From: CAZAYY01 sp964489525
GTDB taxonomy: Bacteria > Chloroflexota > Anaerolineae > Anaerolineales > JABWBV01
Length of the DNA: 64,000 bases
Assembly: GCA_964489525.1 (NCBI GenBank)
Contig: CAZAYY010000008.1
Span: 98,425-162,424 of the forward strand
Reading direction: 5' to 3'
Both the position numbers and the translations under genes were made by a program. A model generated the notes under the pieces. That model made no database searches. It was given only the letters and a program-made list of their open reading frames with translations, and had not been told where the DNA came from. This document shows, piece by piece, positions 8,691 to 16,200 of this stretch; the first letter of the stretch is position 1, and each line of letters begins with the position of its first letter.

Positions 8691-8874
8691 TTATCCACAC
8701 ATATCCCACACATATCCCACATTTTTTGTGGGATATGTGTGGGATAATGGTAGATAACCTGTGGATAAATCGGTAAAAATTGGGTTGTGACTGTGCATAA
8801 CCTGCCCAAAATTCCCACAATCCTGTGGATAACTTCCCGGAAAATGGGGATAACCTGCCCAGAACCGTGGATAA
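8691..8874. other. DnaA-box cluster (candidate replication origin or DnaA-titration site)
   Basis: Four perfect matches to TTATNCACA occur within 142 bases: 8691-8699 (plus), then 8760-8768, 8792-8800 and 8824-8832 (all minus). Two one-mismatch copies lie at 8845-8853 and 8866-8874. AT-rich runs flank them (8877-8884 and the T-run in the 8702-8746 hairpin). Only about 0.01 match is expected by chance in a region this size. No dnaA, dnaN or gyrB is nearby, so identity as oriC is inference. Confidence 0.6.
8702..8746. repeat. Perfect 20-bp inverted repeat built from an 11-bp direct repeat
   Basis: Arms 8702-8721 and 8727-8746 are exact reverse complements around a five-T loop. Each arm contains two copies of a unit close to CATATCCCACA, giving four copies in all. 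It sits immediately after the Ca-ATPase stop and next to the first DnaA box. No T-tract follows the right arm, so it is not a standard terminator. Confidence 0.8.
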
Positions 8875-8898
8875 TTTTTTTAAACCTGTGGAAAGAGA

Positions 8899-9378
8899 GT
8901 GGAGAAAATGCTGGATATCAACATTCCAGGATGGGGAAAACTGGCCCTGGAAAACCTCGTTTTGGATTTCAATGGAACGCTGGCCTTGGATGGTGAACTG
9001 CTGCCCGGCGCTGCCGAGCGCCTGCAAAGCCTTGCAGCCCAGCTGCATATTTTTGTCGTAACTGCCGATACCTTTGGGCGCGCTCGCCAACGGTTGGCAG
9101 GGCTGCCCTGCGAACTGACCATTTTACCCCCCGGCGCTCAGGATGAAGCCAAGCTGGCTTTTGTCCAATCCCTGGGTGCGGCCTCCACAGCGGCTGTTGG
9201 AAACGGGCGCAACGATCGCCTGATGCTTGCAGAGGCAGCCTTGGGAATTGTGGTTGTCCAGCAAGAATGCGCATCGGCTGAGACACTCGTCTCAGCCGAT
9301 GTAGTTGCTCCAGATATTTGCGCTGCGCTCGATTTGCTGCTCAACCCTTTGCGGCTAACCGCAACACTGCGCTCCTGA
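8899..9378 (+). CDS. Small HAD-superfamily protein (soluble P-type ATPase-like phosphatase)
   Basis: A 159-residue single-domain HAD protein without a cap, resembling COG4087 (soluble P-type ATPase-like proteins). Motif I is LDFNGTLALDG: the nucleophile Asp (about 23) is kept, but Asn replaces the usual second Asp of DxDGT. Motif II is FVVTADTFG and the C-terminal acidic motif is VGNGRNDRLML. P-type ATPases use the related DKTGT motif, and the gene lies just downstream of a P-type ATPase, though the two are separated by the DnaA-box cluster. The substrate is unknown. The start is uncertain: GTG at 8899 follows GGAAAGAGA, whereas ATG at 8908 has GGAG only three bases upstream. Confidence 0.75.
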   Translation: MEKMLDINIPGWGKLALENLVLDFNGTLALDGELLPGAAERLQSLAAQLHIFVVTADTFGRARQRLAGLPCELTILPPGAQDEAKLAFVQSLGAASTAAVGNGRNDRLMLAEAALGIVVVQQECASAETLVSADVVAPDICAALDLLLNPLRLTATLRS

Positions 9379-9391
9379 TCATTGGGTTGGT

Positions 9392-10624
9392 TTAGCGGTA
9401 AATGTGCGGTGTCAACCAGAACACGCTGTCACCTTCAGCAGACCCGGCCGTTTCTACGACCAGGATAAACTTCACCGTTTGCCCGGCAAGGCTGTTCAGG
9501 TTCACTTCCACAAAGTTTACCTTCTGGTCATAGGTTTCCGTCCAGGTTTCCAGGGTGTGAACGGTTCCGCCAGCATCCCGGTAGCGCAGGCTCAGTTTGG
9601 CGTTGCATTTGGCATTGTTGTACATGCAGCCAATGTAAGCCCGGAACCTGTCGCCATTTTGGACCGTGAAGGCAGGGTATTCGCCTGAAATCTGGCCGTC
9701 TGTGATTCGCTGGGGGGTAATCCACAGGGTAGATTCATCATCCGTCGAGCCGTCTTCCAGCTTGGGTGCAGCCAGGTATTGCACAAAGCCACTGCTGTCG
9801 TTCTGGTTGCCCGGGCAGTTCAAGACAGCCCCAAGACCATTTTGCCACTTTGCATCGCACATGTTGGTTGCCAGGTCGAAAGCGCCCATTTCTGTCATGG
9901 CTTGCACTTTGATTTTGACCCAAAAGGCGGTTTTTGCTTCATCGCCAATGCCGAACAACACATTGCTGCTGCTGCGCAGCTGCCAGCTTCCCAGGTATGT
10001 ACCGGCCTTACTTGGGGCTTTCATGCGCACAGCAAGATCCACCGTTTGGCCAGGTTTCACTTCAACCGGCATTGGGTAAAGCGTTTGGGCATCCATTTTG
10101 TCGCCGGCAAAGTAGGTCAGGTTGTAATCTTTGGTCCAGGTGCACGAACCAATGTTCTTCAGCCGCCACACTTTGGTAAATCCCATATCGGGTGCGAAAA
10201 CGGTGTTATCGGCCACGGTCACATCGCCCACAAACTGCGCCCAGTTGCACGGCAGGCTGGTTGGGGTGGCCGTGGGGGCCTTGGTGGGCACCGCTGTGGG
10301 CACCGGGGTGTTGGTGGGCAGGGGTGTCCAGGTTGGCAGGGGTGTTGCGGTTGGGGCCACTTCCGTCGGTGCGGGCACATCCGTAGCCGGTTGGACGATT
10401 TGGGTAATCACAATTTGGGTGATGGCAATTTGGGTTGGGGGAACCGGGGTGGCCAGCGCCGCAATCTGCGTCATTTGGGCAATCATGGTTTGGGCTGCAG
10501 ATGTGAAAATTGGGTTAAAGGCTGGCGTGGCGGTCGGGGTGGCGGCCATCGGCAGGCTGCAGCCTGCCAGGGCAAGCACGCTGACCAAAATCAGGATCAG
10601 GTAAAATCTTTTTTGGGCGTTCAT
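9392..10624 (-). CDS. Lipoprotein with NBR1-type Ig domain
   Basis: A 410-residue predicted lipoprotein. The signal peptide ends in LALAGCSL, a clear lipobox. A short helical stretch rich in Ala, Gln and Ile and a Thr/Pro linker (about 90-130) follow. The next domain (about 135-250) resembles the NBR1 central Ig-like domain (N_BRCA1_IG): FTKVWRLKNIGSCTWTKDY, then a PGQTVDLAVRMKAPSKAGTY segment and a final FWVKIKV strand. The C-terminal 150 residues, beginning near DLATNMCDAKWQNGLG, are a separate beta-rich region I do not recognise. In bacteria this Ig domain is usually extracellular with unknown ligands. Two adjacent ATGs follow GGAG; I chose the second, which has six-base spacing. A paralogue lies at 30125-31332. 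Confidence 0.85.
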   Translation of the reverse strand: MNAQKRFYLILILVSVLALAGCSLPMAATPTATPAFNPIFTSAAQTMIAQMTQIAALATPVPPTQIAITQIVITQIVQPATDVPAPTEVAPTATPLPTWTPLPTNTPVPTAVPTKAPTATPTSLPCNWAQFVGDVTVADNTVFAPDMGFTKVWRLKNIGSCTWTKDYNLTYFAGDKMDAQTLYPMPVEVKPGQTVDLAVRMKAPSKAGTYLGSWQLRSSSNVLFGIGDEAKTAFWVKIKVQAMTEMGAFDLATNMCDAKWQNGLGAVLNCPGNQNDSSGFVQYLAAPKLEDGSTDDESTLWITPQRITDGQISGEYPAFTVQNGDRFRAYIGCMYNNAKCNAKLSLRYRDAGGTVHTLETWTETYDQKVNFVEVNLNSLAGQTVKFILVVETAGSAEGDSVFWLTPHIYR

Positions 10625-10868
10625 CATTTTCTCCTTACTTACAATTAAGTATATACACATTCATAACGATGCATGGTCCAATTTTGTTCCCGATTTTTCA
10701 TCCGCATCAGTGAAATTTGTAGAAAACCTGACGCCCCTCTCAAGTATAATTACCCTGATGACAACTCAGCCTCACCCCAACCCCACACCTGGAGCGGGTG
10801 GGCAGTTGCAAGGCCTTGTGGAAACCCCACCTGGCCCCTGGTGTACCCTGGTGTGTTGGAGCTGACTG
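10625..10868. other. Divergent intergenic region with a degenerate repeat copy
   Basis: No gene is seen. A plus-strand TATAAT at 10745-10750 is a possible -10 for the response regulator, without a convincing -35. From 10761 (ACAACTCAGCCTCACCCC) to 10809 (GCAGTTGC) the sequence resembles a decayed member of the GTAACTG-ended repeat family. Confidence 0.35.
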
Positions 10869-11525
10869 ATGCCGGATAACTCGGAAAAACCGCAAGGTGA
10901 GCAGAGAATCAAGGTCCTCATTGTGGATGACATCCTTGAGGCGCGCCGCAGTGTCCGGCTGATGTTAAGCGGCAACCCGCTGGTGGAGGTGGTGGCAATG
11001 GCCAGCAATGGGGTTCAGGCTATTGCCAAAGCCAATACATACCAACCCGAAATTGTGCTGATGGATATCCATATGCCTGGTTTGGATGGGTTATCGGCCA
11101 TGTACGCCATTCGCCAGCAGAACCCATCTACTGTGTTCATCATCACCTCGGCCGACCGCAGCGAACAAACCCGGCTCGACTCGCGCGCCATTGGTGCGTT
11201 CATGTTTTTGATTAAGCCCTACACGTTGGACGAGCTGGAAGATGCAATCCACAAAGCACAAGGCATGTTAAAAACCGTAAAAACCCGCCCGCGCAAACCG
11301 GGAAACAGTGCTGCTGAGCAAATCGCTGCCCTGAAGCTGCAGGCCGTTGAGATAATTAAAGAAGAGCGCGTTGACGATGAGGCTGTGGTGGTGTTTGAGA
11401 AGCTTGCAGCCGACCCGCGCTGTGACCTTCGCTGGCTGCTCAACCTGGCCCTGATGTATGTGCTGCGCCAGGAATGGGGCAAGTTAAAGGTGCTTGCGGC
11501 GCGGCTGGAACAAATGGAGATGTAA
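10869..11525 (+). CDS. Single-domain response regulator with TPR-like tail
   Basis: A 218-residue protein with an N-terminal CheY-like receiver domain (about 11-130). The acidic pocket is in VLIVDDILEA, the phospho-acceptor Asp is in VLMDIHMPGLDG, the switch residue region is FIITSADRS, and the conserved Lys is in FLIKPYT. No DNA-binding or enzymatic output domain follows. The C-terminal 80 residues are helical (ALKLQAVEIIKEERVDDEAV...WLLNLALMYVLRQEWGKL) and resemble a short TPR-like interaction region. It is therefore more likely a protein-interaction output than a transcription factor. GGAG lies eight bases before the ATG. There is no kinase next to it; the nearest is at 20306-23068. Confidence 0.88.
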   Translation: MPDNSEKPQGEQRIKVLIVDDILEARRSVRLMLSGNPLVEVVAMASNGVQAIAKANTYQPEIVLMDIHMPGLDGLSAMYAIRQQNPSTVFIITSADRSEQTRLDSRAIGAFMFLIKPYTLDELEDAIHKAQGMLKTVKTRPRKPGNSAAEQIAALKLQAVEIIKEERVDDEAVVVFEKLAADPRCDLRWLLNLALMYVLRQEWGKLKVLAARLEQMEM

Positions 11526-11539
11526 AAACCAGGTCAGTT

Positions 11540-11556
11540 GGGCTGATTCTCAGCCC
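11540..11556. repeat. Short hairpin between the response regulator and the FAD oxidoreductase
   Basis: Perfect seven-base arms GGGCTGA and TCAGCCC with a three-base loop lie just after the response regulator stop. There is no T-run, so this is at best a weak or factor-assisted terminator. Confidence 0.35.
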
Positions 11557-11638
11557 CACCCACCTTGCGCGACGTTCCGGGGGTCTCGCTCTGGTTTGAC
11601 TGGCCTGCATTGCCCCGGAAGATAGGAAAATACCACAA

Positions 11639-12931
11639 ATGGATATTGCAATTATTGGCGCAGGTTTTGGGGGTATGGCTGCTGCTTTTGACCTGGTCAG
11701 AGCCGGCCACACCGTAACAATTTTTGAAAGTGCCGACCATGTCGGTGGGCTTGCCTCTGGGTTTAAAGAGCCTCACTGGGAATGGTCGGTTGAAAAGTAT
11801 TACCACCACTGGTTTCAAAGTGACCACCATCTCCTTACCCTGGTGCGAGAACTGGGCCTGGAAGACCGGGTGTTCTTCCCGCGTCCATTTACCGTGGTTT
11901 ACCACAAAGGGGGCTGGTATCCTTTCGATTCCATTCTAAACGCCCTGCTTTTCCCCGGCCTGGGTTGGGGGTTGGATAAAATCCGCTTTGGATTGGTGGG
12001 GTTGGGGCTGCGCCTGTCTAACAACTGGAAACAGCTTGAAGCCAGCACGGCGCATCAATGGATTCAAAAATGGGCCGGGAAGCGGGTGTACGAAGCCATG
12101 TGGCAGCCCTTGTTGGTGGGCAAGTTTGGCCCTTACTACCAGGATGTCAACATGGCCTGGTTTTGGGCGCGCCTCAAAGCCCGCACCACCCGCCTGGGTA
12201 CCTACAAAGGCGGTTTCCAGCAGTTTGCCGACGACTTCGCCCAAATTCTCAGGCAGCATGGGGTCGTTTTCCAACTGCAGTCTCCGGTTCGCAAGGCTGC
12301 TGCAGCCCCCAACGGGCAAATTTTTCTGGAGGTTGGCGGAGAAACCCGGTTGTTTGATCGCTGCCTGTCTACAACCTCGCCCCATCTGCTGGCCCAAACC
12401 GTCCCCGACCTGCCAGAAGCATACCTGAGCGGCCTAAAATCGCTCAAAAGCATGGGTGCCGTGGTGATGGTGCTGTCTTTAAAACGCCAACTTTCAACAG
12501 CAGGCTACTACTGGTACAACATTCCAAAATCCGCCGGTTTCCCATTCCTCGCTTTGGTGGAGCATACCAACTTTGTAGACAAAGCCCATTTTGGCGGCGA
12601 ACACATTGTTTACTGCGGCGACTATTTACCCATAGATCACCCTTATTTTGACATCAGCCAGGAAGAGCTGCTTAAGGTTTTCATTCCGGCCATTCAAAAA
12701 ATCAACCCGGAGTTCTCTCCGGAATGGATTAACAAAACCTGGCTCTTCAAAACCCGCTATGCCCAGCCGGTTCCCCTGGTCAACCACTCCCAACACATCC
12801 CTGCCATCCAAACACCGCTGCCCGGTTTGTATTTTGCCAGTATGAGCCAGGTTTACCCCTGGGACCGGGGGACAAATTTCGCCGTTGAAATTGGGCGGCG
12901 GGCAGCAGCCCTGATGCTTGCCAAAAATTGA
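11639..12931 (+). CDS. FAD-dependent oxidoreductase, amine oxidase/protoporphyrinogen oxidase-like
   Basis: A 430-residue flavoprotein. The N-terminal Rossmann motif IIGAGFGGMAAAFDLVRAGH binds the FAD ADP moiety, and ESADHVGGLASGF is the second conserved FAD motif. The middle contains WQPLLVGKFGPYYQDVNMAW, and the C-terminal FAD motif is GLYFASMSQVYPWDRGTNFA. The overall pattern matches NAD(P)/FAD-dependent oxidoreductases of the protoporphyrinogen oxidase, phytoene desaturase and UDP-galactopyranose mutase superfamily, but nothing visible fixes a substrate. TAGGAAAA is about ten bases before the ATG. Neighbours are signalling genes and give no pathway context. Confidence 0.82.
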   Translation: MDIAIIGAGFGGMAAAFDLVRAGHTVTIFESADHVGGLASGFKEPHWEWSVEKYYHHWFQSDHHLLTLVRELGLEDRVFFPRPFTVVYHKGGWYPFDSILNALLFPGLGWGLDKIRFGLVGLGLRLSNNWKQLEASTAHQWIQKWAGKRVYEAMWQPLLVGKFGPYYQDVNMAWFWARLKARTTRLGTYKGGFQQFADDFAQILRQHGVVFQLQSPVRKAAAAPNGQIFLEVGGETRLFDRCLSTTSPHLLAQTVPDLPEAYLSGLKSLKSMGAVVMVLSLKRQLSTAGYYWYNIPKSAGFPFLALVEHTNFVDKAHFGGEHIVYCGDYLPIDHPYFDISQEELLKVFIPAIQKINPEFSPEWINKTWLFKTRYAQPVPLVNHSQHIPAIQTPLPGLYFASMSQVYPWDRGTNFAVEIGRRAAALMLAKN

Positions 12932-13204
12932 CCGCGGGTGCGCCCGGCTGGTCGCGAACCATATATAAAAAAGAAAAAGACCAATTGCGCTATGGATGCC
13001 CGCCCACACGCAATTGGCCTTTCCTGCACCCCACTTCCCTGGATATGCTGCCATACCCGTAAGGTGCCGATGCTGTTCAACCCAGGCTGCATTGTCCCCT
13101 GCCAGTGTTGGAACTGTTATTGTTATGTTACAATTGAACCATAATGCAGTTTATGCAGCGCTAATCTTCCGTTAAAAAATCATTAACTGGGAGGAATTTA
13201 GAAA
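12932..13204. other. Intergenic region before the SARP/STAND gene
   Basis: No gene is seen. It has an AT-rich run near 12960-12980 and another near 13110-13170 (TTGGAA and TACAAT at suboptimal 15-base spacing), which may hold the promoter of the next gene. GGGAGGA at about 13190 is that gene's ribosome-binding site. Confidence 0.3.
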
Positions 13205-16200
13205 ATGAATCCATTTTTGCTTGAAATTCGGGTTTTAGGTGGTTTGCAAATCCGTTTTGGCAGCTGGGAATTGGAGAAAGAGCTGTCGCGTAAAGCTTCT
13301 GCTCTGTTGGCCTATTTGGCTTGCAGTCCAGGCTTTCATTCGCGCGAAATTTTAGCCACCATGTTTTGGGAGGAAAAGGACCAGGTTAAGGCCCATAACA
13401 ATCTGCGCACCACACTGCACAGCATCCGCCAATATATTGGCGATGTGCTCATTGCAAACCGTCAGGATGTCTCCCTTGATCAACAGGCTGCTTCAATTTG
13501 GGTGGATTCCGTTACGCTGCTGCAGCAGGTCAACGCCGCCCGCCAGGGCTGGAATCGCGACAAATTCCCCAACCAGGAACATACCCAAGCATTGCAAAAT
13601 GCCCTGGTTTTGTACCAGGGTCCATTTTTCAACGGGGTTTCCATTCGGGGCGGGCAGGCATACGATGACTGGTTGAGCAGCCAACAGGCTCAGTTGGAAA
13701 TCGCTTTTTACACCGGCGTTGAAATTCTCAGTGAACTGCAGGTGGCCTCAGGCCAGTATGAGCAGGCCATTGAAACGACAGCCCATTGGCTGCGCTTTGC
13801 TCGCTCCGAGGAAAAAGCCAACCAGCAAATGGTGCGCCTGTTGGCACTAACGGGCAACCGCAGCCGGGCCCTCGCCCACTATGAAAGTTATAAATCCTAC
13901 CTGGCTGAAAAGTTGGGCCTTTCGCCCGACCCGGTAACCGAAAAATTGTATGAAGACATCCGAGCCGGGCAGTTTGGCGCCGAAACGAGCAGGGAAGATC
14001 TCACTGCAATCAGCCCCTATAAAGGTCTGCTGCCCTTCACCGAGCAAGATGCCCTCGATTTTTTTGGCAGGGCAGATTTTGTGGCCAACCTGGTTGAGAA
14101 TGTCAACCGCAAACCGATTGTTACGGTTTTGGGCCCTTCTGGTTGTGGAAAATCATCCGTGGTGCTGGCCGGGTTGGTTCCCCGGCTGCGCACAATGCCC
14201 CCCAAAGGCCCTTCAGGGGAAACCCGGAGATGGAACTTTGTGATATTCAGGCCTGGGGCTCATCCGGTTCAGTCGCTTCTGCGGTCACTTATTCAGCTGC
14301 TTTCCCCCGAGATTTCAGAAACCCGCTTGTTATTTGAAACCCGCCAGATGACCGAAAACCTGCGCCAGAACCAGGTGAGCATCTCGATGCTGCTTGCCGA
14401 GATTGGTAAAAAAATCCGCGAGCGCAGTTCGGGTCGTTTGCGCCCCGTGTTTGAGGTTTCGAACCACCTTCTTCTGGTCGTTAACCAGTTTGAAGAACTC
14501 TATACCCTGTGCCGTGACCCCCAGGAAGTCCAGGCCTTTTTAGATTTACTGATTCAACTGGTGCGAGGGTCTGCCCAACCGGGCGTCAACCTGTCCATGG
14601 TGATTACCCTGCGCGCCGATTTCATGGGGCAGGCGCTGGCTTACCGCCCCTGGTCAGATGTTTTACAAAACAGCCTGTTGGTGTTGGGCAACATGAGCAC
14701 CGCCGAGCTGCAGCAAGCCATTGAAATTCCAGCGGCGCGTCATGGTTTTCGGTTCCAGCCTGGGCTGGTTAACCGGATTGTCTCCGATGTGGGCGACACC
14801 CCGGGTGCGCTCCCCCTGGTGCAGTTTGCCATGACTCTGCTGTGGGAAAACCGGACAGGCGATTTGCTCACCCACTCGGCCTATGATGCCATTGGCGGGG
14901 TGCAAGGCGCTTTGGCCCGTTATGCCGATGAGGTGTACGATCACCTTTCCCCTGGCGAAAAAAGCCGCTTTCCAAGAATTGTTAACCAAATGGTAAGTGT
15001 TGGCGAGGGCACAGAAGATAACCGTAGAAAGGCCCCCCGGCATGAGCTTGGCGAAGATAATTGGGCCGTCGTCCAAAAACTGGCGGACGCCCGCTTGGTG
15101 GTGACGGGTTTGGAAAATGGTGAAGTCGAAGTGGCCGAACTGGCGCATGAAGCCTTGATTCGCAGTTGGGAAAAGGTCCAAACCCTGCTGAGCACCGACC
15201 GCAGTTTCCGAATCTGGCGCGAAGAGCTGCGCTATGCGGTCCGTTATTGGCGGCAGCATGATTATGATCCAAATGAATTATACCGGGGTGCCCGGCTTGG
15301 CACCGCCCTGGAATGGATGGCCGCCCGCCCGGGCCAATTGAATGCGCTCCAGGAAAACTTTTTGATTCAATCCAAAAACAAGTGGGAAAAAGAGGAAGGC
15401 GAACGGATGCAGGCTGCTGAACAGGCCCTTCAAAATGCCCGCGAAGTTGCTGAGACTCAAAAAAACCTGGCCCAGACCCAGGTTAAGTATAAAAGAGCCT
15501 GGCGCTTATCCACCATTTTGTCTGCTTTCTTTGTGATCTTGTTGGCATTCTTGTGGCAAAATGCCAGCCAGAACAATCGCCTGGCTGAAGCCAGCCGCCT
15601 GGCGCTTGAAGCCGAAATTGCTTTTCGAACTTTTGGCGACCCGGAATTAATTGCCTTGTTGGCCCTCGAAGCCAAAAACACCTACCCCAAAGACGACCTG
15701 GCGGGTACACCCATTGAAGCCGCCCTGGACAGCGCTACCTTGTTTATTTACCCTTCCGAGGTCTATTCGTTTTCGATGGGTCTCATTTCGCTCGATGTTT
15801 CTCCGGTTGACGCTCAGTTTGCCGTGGGCACTGTGGCGGGCGATGTCTGGCTTTTGGACACAAATTCCCAGGAACGTTTTCGCCTGGATATGCAAAATCC
15901 GGAGGGTGCACTCTGGTACCTGCAGTTCAGCGCCGATGGTCAACACTTGCTGGCCGCTGGAACTCAATTTCTGCGCATCTGGAATATCCAGGCAGCAAGG
16001 CCGGTTTTATCACTGGACCTGGTTGAAGATTCATTCTCCAACGTTCAATTTTCCCCGGAGGGCTACCTGTTCTATTGCCAACAGCCTGGCTGTGTGTTGC
16101 ATGACTGGTTGAACGATCAACCTGTGTTGGGTTTTCAATCTCCCGAGTTTATCCAGGCATTCTCAAAGTTTTGGGTTCAATGGCTGGATTTCGGAACGCT

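Noticed and set aside
8899..8910. HAD start at ATG 8908
   Set aside because: Not excluded, but the GGAG is only three bases upstream of it, so GTG 8899 was kept with low certainty.
10131..10604. Plus-strand Val/Gly-rich frame opposite the lipoprotein linker
   Set aside because: It is the antisense of a Thr/Pro linker, with low complexity and no ribosome-binding site.
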